Positions 42,117 through 51,906 are shown, counted from the first letter of the stretch. The stretch: DNA of 64,000 bases from Sporosarcina sp. 6E9 (GCF_017921835.1 NZ_JAGEMN010000006.1:62001-126000), one strand, 5' to 3'. Numbers and translations: made by a program. The notes: a model not told the origin generated them from the sequence alone.

Positions 42117-42791
42117 ATGAATTTATTACAAGTCCGAAAAGGTCAACTTGTCTATTATAAAAATGAATTGCACAAAATTTATTCTGTTCGTCCTTTATCA
42201 AGATTGTCCATAAAATTGTACCGGGTGAAAGACATGGAACAAGTGAATTGCAGGGCCGACGAACTTACTTTGCACCGTCCGCAACATTTGGATTCATTTT
42301 TGTTTCAAGGATCCCGTTACACGCTTCGTAAAGACAAGCCAGCAGAAGTTGATGGGTACATCTTAATTACACGTCCAGACCCTGGCCAATTAGATCATTA
42401 TACGCTAAACGAATTTGAAAAAGTCGGCGAACTTATGGGCGATAAAGTGTATACGACGCTTTACAACACGGTAAAGCCGAAAGAGTTTTTAGTGATGGAA
42501 CCCGGCGGAGCACCTGATAGTAAAGAGATTGATTACTTGGATCAATCTTTGGTTACCCCAGAACAGGAAGAAGAAGATCGGAAGTTAGAAGAAACTGCCA
42601 GTGAAGAGGCATCGAAAACTCCATCAGTAGGAGACATTTATCTTAACTTAGACAATGGGATTAAATCAATGGTCGTCGCATTAGTGGATGATGAGGCGAT
42701 TATGGGACACGGTGAACGTGTGAAGGCTGTCGATTTGTTTAATTCGGATAACTGGACCGTCATATACGCTACAGGCGAAGAAGATTTTTAA
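42117..42791 (+). CDS. conserved hypothetical protein (224 aa)
   Basis: A soluble protein of a Bacillales family without an assigned role. The start MNLLQVRKGQLVYYKNELHK introduces an Sm/SH3-like barrel (about 1-50). A second unit RADELTLHRPQHLDSFLFQG then GSRYTLRKDKPAEVDGYILI follows. A Glu-rich linker (EQEEEDRKLEETASEEASK) leads to a short C-terminal barrel (GDIYLNLDNGIKSMVVALVD). GGAGG precedes the ATG at 42117; the longer frame from 42078 lacks a signal. A terminator follows. Confidence 0.7.
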   Translation: MNLLQVRKGQLVYYKNELHKIYSVRPLSRLSIKLYRVKDMEQVNCRADELTLHRPQHLDSFLFQGSRYTLRKDKPAEVDGYILITRPDPGQLDHYTLNEFEKVGELMGDKVYTTLYNTVKPKEFLVMEPGGAPDSKEIDYLDQSLVTPEQEEEDRKLEETASEEASKTPSVGDIYLNLDNGIKSMVVALVDDEAIMGHGERVKAVDLFNSDNWTVIYATGEEDF

Positions 42792-42802
42792 ATTTACATG
42801 TA

Positions 42803-42846
42803 AAAACATTGTTGCGACAGCTGGTTATGTCGCAACAATGTTTTTT
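42803..42846 (+). terminator. strong intrinsic terminator
   Basis: AAACATTGTTGCGACA pairs with TGTCGCAACAATGTTT, a 16-bp perfect stem with an 8-nt loop, followed by T residues. Confidence 0.95.
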
Positions 42847-42918
42847 AAATTTGATCGTACTTGAGACGAACCGCGAGATTTTTGATAGAATAGGGAGGTT
42901 GGGTTCGAAAGGAGATCT

Positions 42919-43785
42919 ATGGTCATGCGTACTTTTAAACAATCATTAGCATTTGAATATATACAAATAATTGTAGGTGCCGCATTAGTCGGTTTAGCGT
43001 TTAATATATTCCTTCTGCCAGCTCGCTTGGCAGCCGGAGGAGTTTCAGGTATTAGTACAATTATTTATGAAGTATTTCAATTTAATCCGGCCTATGTGCA
43101 ATGGCTCATTAATATTCCGTTATTAATTGTTGGCATTGTTTTTATCGGCAGGGAGTTCAGTTTGAAAACGTTTGTTGGAACATTGTTCGTGCCGTTTACA
43201 ATATGGGTTACACAGGGCATGGATCTTTCCGTAGATAATCCATTACTCAGCGCGATATACGGTGGGATTATGCTAGGCGTAGGTCTTGGTATTGTTTACC
43301 GGGGAAACGGTTCAACGGGAGGTACGGCTTTAATCGCACAAGTGTTGAAGAAATTTACGGGTCTTTCAAGTGGTTTTTCACAACTGCTTGTTGATGGATT
43401 AGTTGTTGTTACATCAGCGTTTGTGTTTAACTTTGAACTGGCTTTGTATGCGCTCATGTCTATTTACGTTACAAGCAAAGTCATCGATTTCGTCCAACTG
43501 CAAACGTCACCGACAAAGTTAATCCTTGTCATTACGGATAAAGAAGAAAAAATTCAATCCATTATTAAAAATGAAATTAACCGAGGCTTAACGAAAGTGA
43601 AGACCTTAGGCGGTTATTCAAATGAAGAGAAGACAATGATTTTATGTGTCGTTGAACAATCTGAAGCCATCTATTTTAAAAAGCTGTTGCAAGAAGTCGA
43701 GCCGGACTCATTTGTTATTTTCGTAAATGCATCCGAGATTCTAGGGCGTGGTTTTTCCAAAGCGCAATATGATAAAGATTTTTGA
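42919..43785 (+). CDS. YitT family membrane protein (DUF161 plus DUF2179)
   Basis: A 288-residue protein. Five or six N-terminal transmembrane helices contain the family blocks NIFLLPARLAAGGVSGISTI near residue 28 and YRGNGSTGGTALIAQVLKK near 127. A C-terminal cytoplasmic DUF2179 domain follows (SEAIYFKKLLQEVEPDSFVI). Function of the family is unknown. AAAGGAG lies 4 nt before the ATG at 42919 and 10 nt before the ATG at 42925; either may be used. Monocistronic. Confidence 0.88.
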   Translation: MVMRTFKQSLAFEYIQIIVGAALVGLAFNIFLLPARLAAGGVSGISTIIYEVFQFNPAYVQWLINIPLLIVGIVFIGREFSLKTFVGTLFVPFTIWVTQGMDLSVDNPLLSAIYGGIMLGVGLGIVYRGNGSTGGTALIAQVLKKFTGLSSGFSQLLVDGLVVVTSAFVFNFELALYALMSIYVTSKVIDFVQLQTSPTKLILVITDKEEKIQSIIKNEINRGLTKVKTLGGYSNEEKTMILCVVEQSEAIYFKKLLQEVEPDSFVIFVNASEILGRGFSKAQYDKDF

Positions 43786-43837
43786 ATGCGCACTTCGTTC
43801 GAAAAACAATCCTCGGAAAAGAGAATAGGACATAAAA

Positions 43838-43875
43838 AATCCAGCACTCCTTGTGAGTACTGGATCGTTCTTTTT
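43838..43875. terminator. bidirectional terminator
   Basis: ATCCAG.ACTC pairs with GAGT.CTGGAT around CTTGT. A T-run is present on the minus side (TTTTTT) and a weaker one on the plus side. It separates two convergent genes. Confidence 0.8.
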
Positions 43876-44050
43876 ATTTGTTATCAGTCGGGTTATTATA
43901 AGCGCTCTTACTGCCCTTAAGCTGTTGTTGTGCTTCTTTTTTTAACTCAGATACTTGTTCTTCTGCTTTTTTTGCTGCATCCTCGGCATTTTTAGCCCAG
44001 TCAGTGCCCATCTCGACATTTTCGTTCTTTTTATTATTTGAAGAATCCAT
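43874..44050 (-). CDS. small charged coiled-coil protein (58 aa)
   Basis: Not recognised by name. The hydrophilic product is DSSNNKKNENVEMGTDWAKN and then NAEDAAKKAEEQVSELKKEA with a heptad-like pattern, suggesting one helix or short coiled coil. There is no Cys and no membrane segment. Composition resembles small stress- or spore-associated hydrophilic proteins. The ATG at 44050 has GGAGG 8 nt upstream and is preferred to 44068. Confidence 0.6.
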   Translation of the reverse strand: MDSSNNKKNENVEMGTDWAKNAEDAAKKAEEQVSELKKEAQQQLKGSKSAYNNPTDNK

Positions 44051-44137
44051 CTGTAAGCCTCCATTCAACTTTCAGGATTGTTCTTTCTATTTTCCCCAAT
44101 CCTCTTAAAATTAAACTGGTTGTTTTATCCTGAATGG

Positions 44138-45205
44138 TTACAGATTGCTATCTTGAATTCCAAAATAAGCATTAATAATCATTTTCAACGTTTCTTCTGG
44201 CATATGAAGATGGTCAATTTCCGACCCTGCGATTAATTCGACAGTATTGTCATCTTTAAAATCGAAGGAACGAGATAGATAATCGATAAATACGCTGATC
44301 ATGTCATTTAACCGAACTTCTTCGGTTGTGAGGTTTGCGTTTTCGGCATCCTCGATGATCTCTAATTTATCGAAGTCGAGTGCGTTTTTGATCAACGTTA
44401 AAATATCGAAATTCGTTGCTGGATCAGGATTCGTAATATTGTAAATTGTATTCGGTTTTGCCTTACTTTCAGCTAGCGCTAAAATATCTGCCACATAATT
44501 GACCGGCACGAAATTCGATGTAGCATGTTTACTGCCGAGAACCCGATAGACTCGGTCTGGTTCTTCAGATGACCTTGAAATCCGTCTTTTAAATACATCA
44601 AGCGCGCGCATAAAGCCATATAAGGTAAATTCTGAATCGGCTTCACCCGTAATGGAGTCGCCGACAATAATTGACGGTCGGAAAATAGACACATCAAAGT
44701 CTTTCGAATAAGTGAAAGCAAGATGTTCAGATTGTACTTTACTATCTTCGTATGGATTATGACCCGCAACATCAATTGGGTAAAGTTCCTCGATTCCATG
44801 CGCATGCTTGCCCACGGTATATGCTGTACTGATATAAAAGAATTTAGATACGTTTAAGCGTTTGGCAAGTTCAAGTGCCTGCTTCGTACCATCGTAATTA
44901 ATCGAAAATATTTCGTCGCGTAATTCTATATCGAATTTCACGAGAGCAGCTAGATGATAAAATATCGATACTTCATTCGTCAGCTTGTTAACTTCATCTT
45001 CATTCAGTCCGCAGTTTGGTTTTGTGATATCTCCGCGAAGCAGTGTGATGCGATTTGTCGCGTCACCTGGAAGTGTTGAAACTAGTCGTTCAGCTTTCTC
45101 TATATCTCTCACAAGCACATATAAGTTATGCGTTGTCGATTGTAAAAGATTCGTTAGCAGTTTTCCACCTAAAAATCCTGTAGTACCAGTTAAAAAAATC
45201 GTCAA
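44138..45205 (-). CDS. NAD-dependent epimerase/dehydratase-like (thioester-reductase type SDR)
   Basis: A 355-residue extended SDR protein. The Rossmann motif TGTTGFLGG lies at residues 6-14 of the chosen start. VRDIEKAERL and LRGDITKPNCGL follow, and the catalytic Tyr-x3-Lys is in NPYEDSKVQSEHLAF. VPVNYVADILALAES lies near the end of the fold. It belongs with SDR_e / male-sterility (thioester reductase) domains that act on acyl substrates; the real substrate is unknown. TTG at 45205 has GGAGG 8 nt upstream; the longer frame to 45253 lacks a signal. It is divergent from the bridge-synthesis genes. Confidence 0.8.
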   Translation of the reverse strand: MTIFLTGTTGFLGGKLLTNLLQSTTHNLYVLVRDIEKAERLVSTLPGDATNRITLLRGDITKPNCGLNEDEVNKLTNEVSIFYHLAALVKFDIELRDEIFSINYDGTKQALELAKRLNVSKFFYISTAYTVGKHAHGIEELYPIDVAGHNPYEDSKVQSEHLAFTYSKDFDVSIFRPSIIVGDSITGEADSEFTLYGFMRALDVFKRRISRSSEEPDRVYRVLGSKHATSNFVPVNYVADILALAESKAKPNTIYNITNPDPATNFDILTLIKNALDFDKLEIIEDAENANLTTEEVRLNDMISVFIDYLSRSFDFKDDNTVELIAGSEIDHLHMPEETLKMIINAYFGIQDSNL

Positions 45206-45310
45206 ACCGTACGCCTCCATCAATTGGATTGAAAAAATAAAACCTTGTATCATTTCTATTTTAGATTATCGCATAAATCCCGATGAAAAGATAAGAATCG
45301 CCTCGTAAAA

Positions 45311-45339
45311 TTGACAGTGTCCCTTTTTTCACGTAGATT
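45311..45339 (+). promoter_or_regulatory. SigA-type promoter for the bridge-synthesis genes
   Basis: TTGACA (45311-45316), a 17-nt spacer and TAGATT (45334-45339). The first gene starts at 45444, leaving a leader of about 95 nt. Confidence 0.45.
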
Positions 45340-45443
45340 TAAGGATGTGTGTGTTCTTATTTTAGCGTAATGAACGGCTATATAAATTTCATTTTACGAG
45401 GTGCCTGAAGGAAAGACACTTGTATAGAAATGAGGAGTTATTA

Positions 45444-46664
45444 ATGAAAAAAGAAGACTTTCTACCAGTGATACTGGGATCTGACGATAATGCTTATGGA
45501 ATGGCAAGAGCGTTCCATGAACAATACGGGATAAAGAGCATCGTAGTAACAAAAGGACATATATTGCCGACGATGCATAGTAAAATTGTAGAAAAAAAGA
45601 TTTATGAGAAATTGGACGAACCAACGCATTTTATTCAAAGCATGCTTGAGTTACATAAAGAGTTAAAAAATCGTGCAGAAAAACTGCTCGTGATTGCAAG
45701 TAACGAAAACTACGCTGAACTTGCGATTCGTCACAAAGCAGCGCTTGAACCGCATTATATCCTGCCGTTCATCAGCGAAAAACTGATGGATCAGGTTGTT
45801 TATAAAGAACGTTTTTATGAAATGTGCGAGGAGCATGGGCTCGATTATCCGGACACGCTAATCTTCAAAAAAGGCATGGAACCGGAAATGGAGCTTCCAT
45901 TCGATTTTCCGATTGTCGTAAAGCCGTCGGACAGTATGACTTATTTTAATGCGCAATTTGAAGGGAAGAAAAAGGCTTATGTTCTTCACGATAAGGCAAG
46001 TTTCATAAAGACAATTAACGATATTTATTCATCGACATATGAAGACTCACTCATCGTCCAAGATTATATTCCAGGTAACGACACGGTGATGCGCGTGTTA
46101 AATGCTTATGTCGATCAACATGGAAAAGTGCGTATGATGTGTTTAGGCCGCGTTATCCTAGAGGATTACACCCCGATTCTAATAGGTAACTACGTCGGGA
46201 TTATTGGTGAGGAAAATCAAGAAATTTATGCGAAATATAAAAACTTCCTTGAGAAAATCGGATTTAGAGGCTACGCCAATATCGATTTGAAATACGACCG
46301 CCGCGATGGCAAGTATAAGATTTTCGAATTGAATATTCGTCAAGGTCGCAGTAGCTACTTTGTAACGGCAAATGGTTACAATATGGCGAAGTATCTCGTA
46401 GAGGACCGGGTTTACGATCGTCCTGCACCAACCGAATACGGCACGAATAATCATTTATGGCATACAGTGCCAAAAGATCTTTTGATCAAATATACGATGG
46501 ATGAGGATTTGAAAAAACAAGTCATCAATCGATTCGATCAAGGTGAATCTTCAAGCACACTTTATTATCCCAAAGATTTAGGGCTTATTCGCCGATTCAA
46601 ATTAAATTCGTTTTATAAGGATTACTATGGAAGATTTGAAAAATATTTTAAGTTGAAAGAGTAA
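45444..46664 (+). CDS. ATP-grasp ligase, D-aspartate/D-glutamate ligase-like
   Basis: A 406-residue ATP-grasp enzyme. The N-terminal part starts VILGSDDNAYGMARAFHEQY, the pattern seen in enterococcal D-aspartate ligase (AslFm) and related enzymes. ATP-grasp landmarks follow: FPIVVKPSDSMTYF near 155, IVQDYIPGNDTVMRV near 210, and IFELNIRQGRSSYFVTANGY near 295 with the metal-binding Glu and Asn. It would activate a D-amino acid for attachment to the Lys side chain of the peptidoglycan precursor. Start at 45444 (GAGGAG). FemAB and racemase genes follow. Confidence 0.82.
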   Translation: MKKEDFLPVILGSDDNAYGMARAFHEQYGIKSIVVTKGHILPTMHSKIVEKKIYEKLDEPTHFIQSMLELHKELKNRAEKLLVIASNENYAELAIRHKAALEPHYILPFISEKLMDQVVYKERFYEMCEEHGLDYPDTLIFKKGMEPEMELPFDFPIVVKPSDSMTYFNAQFEGKKKAYVLHDKASFIKTINDIYSSTYEDSLIVQDYIPGNDTVMRVLNAYVDQHGKVRMMCLGRVILEDYTPILIGNYVGIIGEENQEIYAKYKNFLEKIGFRGYANIDLKYDRRDGKYKIFELNIRQGRSSYFVTANGYNMAKYLVEDRVYDRPAPTEYGTNNHLWHTVPKDLLIKYTMDEDLKKQVINRFDQGESSSTLYYPKDLGLIRRFKLNSFYKDYYGRFEKYFKLKE

Positions 46665-46714
46665 GGTAATGTCTCGGATTATGGTTGATTCGAGAAAATG
46701 GAGGGTTTAACGGA

Positions 46715-47758
46715 ATGGCTTTGCTTGATAAAACAAATAAGCAAGACGTGAAAAGATATGATGATTTTGTTCGAAACTCAAAGTTTCGTTCGGTGACTCA
46801 AGATCGTTTATGGTCTGAAGTGAAGGACGATTGGGGAAATGAACATGTCTATTTAGAGAGAAACGGTGAAATTGTTGCTGCGCTTTCAATATTGATCAAG
46901 CGTCTACCCGGTGGATATTCGGTTCTTTATGCACCGAGGGGACCGGTTTGCGATGTTTCAGATTTGGCACTCGTGGAAGAGCTGATAAAAGAAGCTGATA
47001 TAGTCGCTAAAAAGTATAAAGCAATCATGTTAAAGTTCGATCCGGAAGTGTCGTATTCGGATGAATTGTACAATTTATATAAAAATAACGGTTATAGTTT
47101 AATTTCAAAAGATGATGATCAAGACAAATTGATACAACCGAGATTAAATATGATTCTTTATTTGGAAGATCATGATGAAGAGTCTATTATGATGAAGTTC
47201 TCGAAAAGATGTCGAAGCTCGATTCGCGGATCGGCTAGAAGAGGCGTAGAAGTTCGGTATTCACGTAGCGATGAGGACATAGAAATCCTTCACGATGCCT
47301 ATATGACAATGGCTGCGCGGAATAAGATTTCAACTCGATCGGTTGAATACTTCAAACAAATCCGAGACTCTTTTGGCGAAGATTGCAGAATTTATATCGC
47401 AACGCATGAAGATGACATATTAGCAGCTGGTTTGACAATCAATTATTACGGGAAACTATATTTCCTTTATGCAGGAAGCACAAATATAAAGCGCAACTTG
47501 AATCCGAATCACCTCATGAATTATGAGATGATAAAATGGGGGATTGAAACAGGGGCCGAGCAATATGATTTCGGCGGCGTTTTCGAGCTATCGAACAATG
47601 ATGGTTTATATATGTTTAAAAAGAGTTTTTGTGATAAAGATGAGCCGGCTCAGTACATTGGCGAGATAAATAAAGTTTATAAACCGTTTATGTACAATAT
47701 ACTAGAGTCTGTCGTACCTAAAATACAAAACTTGCGGAAGAAAATCAGTCGCAGGTAG
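46715..47758 (+). CDS. FemAB-family peptidoglycan interpeptide-bridge aminoacyltransferase
   Basis: A 347-residue protein with two GNAT-like halves typical of Fem ligases. Blocks: RSVTQDRLWSEVKDDWGNEH near 20, PRGPVCDVSDLALVEELIKE near 75, LMMKFSKRCRSSIRG-type basic segment near 165, and YLFLYAGSTNIKR-type block with HLMNYEMIKWGIETGAEQYD at about 265-285. Fem proteins use aminoacyl-tRNA to add Gly, Ala or Ser to the stem peptide. GGAGGG precedes the ATG. Located 50 nt after the ATP-grasp gene, it suggests a mixed bridge with one tRNA-derived and one D-amino acid. Confidence 0.88.
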   Translation: MALLDKTNKQDVKRYDDFVRNSKFRSVTQDRLWSEVKDDWGNEHVYLERNGEIVAALSILIKRLPGGYSVLYAPRGPVCDVSDLALVEELIKEADIVAKKYKAIMLKFDPEVSYSDELYNLYKNNGYSLISKDDDQDKLIQPRLNMILYLEDHDEESIMMKFSKRCRSSIRGSARRGVEVRYSRSDEDIEILHDAYMTMAARNKISTRSVEYFKQIRDSFGEDCRIYIATHEDDILAAGLTINYYGKLYFLYAGSTNIKRNLNPNHLMNYEMIKWGIETGAEQYDFGGVFELSNNDGLYMFKKSFCDKDEPAQYIGEINKVYKPFMYNILESVVPKIQNLRKKISRR

Positions 47759-47795
47759 TCGTTGGTGAAATCATAAAGTAAAGGTTTGAAGTGAT

Positions 47796-48491
47796 ATGAA
47801 AAAGAAAACTTTAGGCATTATCGGCGGTGTTGGTCCATTAGCGACGATGTATATTGGCGAAATGCTTGTACGACTTACAGATGCCGACACAGATCAGGAA
47901 CATATAAATATGGTCATCACCAATAATACGACGATTCCAGACCGAACGGCATTTATTTTGGGTGAGAGTGCGGATGATCCTGTTCCGTATATTATTTCGG
48001 ATGCGAATAAACTTCGCGTAGCTGAAGCCGAAGTATTAATCATGCCGTGCAATACTGCGCATTCTTTTTACAATCAAATTCAAATGGAATCAGACTTGCC
48101 CATTATTAATATGATTGATGAAACAGCTGCGCGAGTGCAACAAATGAATGCGAAACGTGTAGGAATACTTGCGACTACAGGGACAATTTCTTCTGGCGTT
48201 TATCAAGACGCGTGTGAAAAGTATGGGTTGACCCCAGTTTTGCCAGATGCTCATATCCAATCACTCGTCATGGCGCTCATTTATGACGATGTTAAAGCAG
48301 GAAAACCTGCGGATCGGGATAAATGGGAAGCAATTAGTCATGCGATGAAAGCATTAGAATGTGATGTTCTAATACTCGGCTGTACGGAATTGTCAATCGT
48401 GCGTAAAGAACTTAAGCTTGAAGGATGCATCGATTCACTTCTTGTGCTTGCTGAAGTAGCAATCAAGACATGCGGTTATCAATTAAAGTAA
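47796..48491 (+). CDS. aspartate/glutamate racemase family protein
   Basis: A 231-residue cofactor-independent racemase. The two catalytic Cys lie in LIMPCNTAHSFYNQI (near residue 82) and LILGCTELSI (near 195). GIIGGVGPLATMYIGEML is the N-terminal signature of the RacX/YgeA/aspartate racemase group. It would provide D-Asp (or another D-amino acid) from the L-form, presumably for the ATP-grasp ligase two genes upstream. The gap to femAB is 37 nt and a terminator follows, so the three genes form a likely operon. Confidence 0.88.
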   Translation: MKKKTLGIIGGVGPLATMYIGEMLVRLTDADTDQEHINMVITNNTTIPDRTAFILGESADDPVPYIISDANKLRVAEAEVLIMPCNTAHSFYNQIQMESDLPIINMIDETAARVQQMNAKRVGILATTGTISSGVYQDACEKYGLTPVLPDAHIQSLVMALIYDDVKAGKPADRDKWEAISHAMKALECDVLILGCTELSIVRKELKLEGCIDSLLVLAEVAIKTCGYQLK

Positions 48492-48498
48492 ACTAAAG

Positions 48499-48537
48499 CA
48501 TTCAGAAGTGTGCGATGGCAACTTCTGAATGTTTTTT
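48499..48537 (+). terminator. terminator of the bridge operon
   Basis: CATTCAGAAGT pairs with ACTTCTGAATG around an 11-nt loop, followed by six T. Confidence 0.9.
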
Positions 48538-48598
48538 AAATGGATAGTTATATGGGCTATGATACACTTGAACGAACAGACAGAAAGTAGGGATAAAG

Positions 48599-49744
48599 AT
48601 GACTTTCGTAGAAAAAATGGACGATGTATTTAAAGATAAGTGGAAGTTTAAAAATGAAATGCCTATCCAGAAAAAAATGATTCCAGAATTTCTTGCAGGA
48701 AAGGATATCGTTGCTCAATCTCCGACAGGCACGGGAAAAACGCTTGCCTACACGATACCCCTTTTACATTTAGTGGACGGTAGCAAACAACAAACGCAAG
48801 GGCTAATTGTTGCGCCTTCACAAGAGTTGGCGATTCAAATCACAGATGTTATTCGGGAATGGATAGTAGGGACAAACATTACAGTGACACCTTTAATCGG
48901 CGGGGCAAATACTAAGCGCCAAATTGACCGATTAAAAAAGAAACCGACAATTGTCGTAGGCACGCCGGGTAGGCTTGCCGAGCTTATTCAGACAAAAAAG
49001 CTAAAGATATTCGAAGCGAAGCATATCATTCTGGATGAAGGCGATTTACTATTATCGCGCGATCATCGCGTCAGTATAAAAAATATGATTAGTGGTGCAA
49101 ACCCCGACCGTCAAGTGGTCGTTGTATCCGCTACGATTACCGATGAAATCGAACGGGTTGCAAGTGAATTTATGAAAGAACCCCTACGTATTCATCTTGA
49201 TGCGGAACATATGCCGAAACTGGGCACAATTACGCATTCATATATTAATACGACTTTGCGAGATAAAACAGATCTTTTAAGGGGGCTTTCTCACCTGAAA
49301 GGTATGCAAGCGCTCGCTTTTGTGAATCACATTGACCAAGCAAGAGTGAAAGATTTGAAGTTAAATTATAATAAGGCGCCAATTGTTGTTCTTCACTCTA
49401 ATATGCGTTCAAATGATCGCCAAACCGCACTTGAACGTTTTCGGAAAGGGGACGCTTCAATTTTGATTGCTACGGATGTCGCTGCGCGTGGATTGGATAT
49501 TGAAGGCCTCACACATGTTATCCACGTTGATACGCCGCATACAGTCGAACAGTATGTGCATCGTTCCGGAAGAACTGGACGCGCGGGTGCAGACGGGGAA
49601 GTGCTATCCTTATTGACACCAGCCGAAGAGCGGGATTATCGCAAATTGACAAGAGGGATTCGTCCAGTTGAAAAGATTTGGCGGAATGGCCGACTGCAAG
49701 AAGTATCCTCAATACCTAGAAGACCCACAAATAGAAGGAAATAA
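48599..49744 (+). CDS. DEAD-box RNA helicase, YfmL-like
   Basis: A 381-residue minimal helicase. Motifs: PIQ (Q motif), SPTGTGKT (I), PSQELAIQ (Ia), GTPGRL (Ib), ILDEGD (II), VSATIT (III), ATDVAARGLDI (V) and YVHRSGRTGRAG (VI). Motif II reads DEGD instead of DEAD; Bacillus YfmL, of the same size, also departs at that position. YfmL acts in ribosome assembly and cold growth. The C-terminal tail is short and basic. Monocistronic, with a terminator. Confidence 0.9.
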   Translation: MTFVEKMDDVFKDKWKFKNEMPIQKKMIPEFLAGKDIVAQSPTGTGKTLAYTIPLLHLVDGSKQQTQGLIVAPSQELAIQITDVIREWIVGTNITVTPLIGGANTKRQIDRLKKKPTIVVGTPGRLAELIQTKKLKIFEAKHIILDEGDLLLSRDHRVSIKNMISGANPDRQVVVVSATITDEIERVASEFMKEPLRIHLDAEHMPKLGTITHSYINTTLRDKTDLLRGLSHLKGMQALAFVNHIDQARVKDLKLNYNKAPIVVLHSNMRSNDRQTALERFRKGDASILIATDVAARGLDIEGLTHVIHVDTPHTVEQYVHRSGRTGRAGADGEVLSLLTPAEERDYRKLTRGIRPVEKIWRNGRLQEVSSIPRRPTNRRK

Positions 49745-49746
49745 AA

Positions 49747-49794
49747 AAAGTTGTCGATGAAATCCTCTGTTGAGGATTTATCGACAACTTTTTA
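49747..49794 (+). terminator. strong intrinsic terminator
   Basis: AAAGTTGTCGAT.AAATCCTC pairs with GAGGATTT.ATCGACAACTTT around TGTT, followed by T residues. Confidence 0.95.
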
Positions 49795-49839
49795 TGTTCT
49801 GCCGCGCGGGAGCTGCTTTAAAAAAACAGACGCCCATTA

Positions 49840-50625
<786 letters not shown>

Positions 50626-50704
50626 CTACACTATAGCATAAAAAACAATATAAAAAAGCCTGCACACATTAATAATGTATGCAGAAGAAATAGGAAAACG
50701 ACTA

Positions 50705-51046
50705 CTATTTCAACAGTTTCACACCGTGATATACATTCCATACGATGACGATTAAAAATAGTGCAGAATAGATGAGTGTGAATATAAATGGTGCAAAACT
50801 CCAAAAGTCAAAACCGCCGCTCAGAATACTAGTTACTCTATTTTCGAAGGAAAACATAGAAAGTGAAAAGATAATTATCCCAGCAATTAAAAGAATAACA
50901 GGAATCAGATGAGATATGAAAGCCCGTCTGGCATGATTTTTTACTTCTTGTTCATCCGTAACCAAATAGATGACAAACGGCAGCAATAAAGGAAAGAAGA
51001 ATACACTAAAATAGCATAAAGAACTTACTAGTTTTTGATTTGTCAT
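50705..51046 (-). CDS. DUF4870-type small membrane protein
   Basis: A 113-residue protein with three hydrophobic helices (about 8-28, 45-65 and 82-105). A conserved-looking VTDEQEVKNHARRAFISHL segment after the first helix is typical of DUF4870/Tic20-like small proteins. Function unknown. AAGGAGG is correctly spaced before the ATG. It is followed by the methionine aminopeptidase gene in the same direction after 118 nt. Confidence 0.75.
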   Translation of the reverse strand: MTNQKLVSSLCYFSVFFFPLLLPFVIYLVTDEQEVKNHARRAFISHLIPVILLIAGIIIFSLSMFSFENRVTSILSGGFDFWSFAPFIFTLIYSALFLIVIVWNVYHGVKLLK

Positions 51047-51130
51047 CGCTATCCTCCTTGAACGTATAAGGTCAGCTTGCTATAAAACACCATCTATTAT
51101 ACAATAGATTAGGAAAACTTAATAAGCTAA

Positions 51131-51218
51131 ACCACAAGGGGAGCCGTTTCGGCTGAGATAAGACAACTCGTTTTGACCCTTCGAACCTGTAAGATTATTC
51201 TTGCGTAGGGATGTGGAT
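51131..51218 (+). promoter_or_regulatory. TPP riboswitch (THI element)
   Basis: The aptamer landmarks are all present in order: closing stem ACCACA...TGTGG, AGGGGAGCC, the conserved GGCTGAGA, GACCCTTCGAACCTG, and TTGCGTAGGGA. This is the thiamin pyrophosphate sensor. A terminator hairpin follows at 51266, so thiT should be turned off at transcription when TPP is abundant. Confidence 0.95.
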
Positions 51219-51265
51219 GGAAACAGACCTTATTGAAAGACGTGCGTTTCGCTTCTTTCTTAATA

Positions 51266-51299
51266 GAGACGTCCCGTTCTATCCGGGATGTCTTTTTTT
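51266..51299 (+). terminator. TPP riboswitch expression platform (terminator)
   Basis: AGACGTCCCG pairs with CCGGGATGTCT around TTCTAT, followed by seven T, between the aptamer and the thiT start. Confidence 0.9.
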
Positions 51300-51345
51300 A
51301 TTTCAATCCGGCATCCCTGCGACAACTAGTTGGGAGAAGATTATA

Positions 51346-51906
51346 TTGAACAGAGGTAGATTACAATTATTATTGGAAATCGCAATTTTAGGCGCGCTTT
51401 CATTCGTACTTGATCAGTTAACGGTCTTTCAAATGCCGCAAGGTGGATCTGTCACACTATCAATGTTGCCAATCATTGTAATGGCATTTAGATGGGGCCT
51501 AGTTGGCGGTATGTTAACTGGATTTATAAGCGGATTGTTGCAATTAATAACAGGCGGTAAAGTGTTTCATTGGGCACAAGCGCTTCTTGATTATACATTA
51601 GCTTACACGCTAGTCGGAGTAGCCGCAATAACAGGAATTTGGTTAATGAGAAACATCGCGAAAAAGAACAAGGGCGGTATGACCGCCGCTATTATTACGG
51701 GAACAATCATTGGCGGGCTTCTTCGCTATCTAATCCATTTTATTGGCGGAATTGTCTTTTTCGGATCGTATGCACCCGAAGGTCAACCTGCATGGCTATA
51801 TTCACTTCTTTATAACGGAAGCTATATGATTCCTTCCATCATCATTTGTGCGATTGTAGCAGTGCTATTATTCACGACGGCTCCAAGATTATTAAAACGC
51901 ACATAA
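51346..51906 (+). CDS. thiT: ThiT, energy-coupling-factor thiamin-binding S component
   Basis: A 186-residue membrane protein with six helices, the usual ThiT size. Family blocks: AILGALSFVLDQLTVFQMPQ, GGSVTLSMLPIIVMAFRWGL, and YLIHFIGGIVFFGSYAP. It binds thiamin and works with a shared ECF ATPase module encoded elsewhere. TTG at 51346 has GGAG 9 nt upstream. The open frame runs 5-prime into the riboswitch (to 51211), but that part is aptamer and terminator, not protein. Confidence 0.93.
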   Translation: MNRGRLQLLLEIAILGALSFVLDQLTVFQMPQGGSVTLSMLPIIVMAFRWGLVGGMLTGFISGLLQLITGGKVFHWAQALLDYTLAYTLVGVAAITGIWLMRNIAKKNKGGMTAAIITGTIIGGLLRYLIHFIGGIVFFGSYAPEGQPAWLYSLLYNGSYMIPSIIICAIVAVLLFTTAPRLLKRT

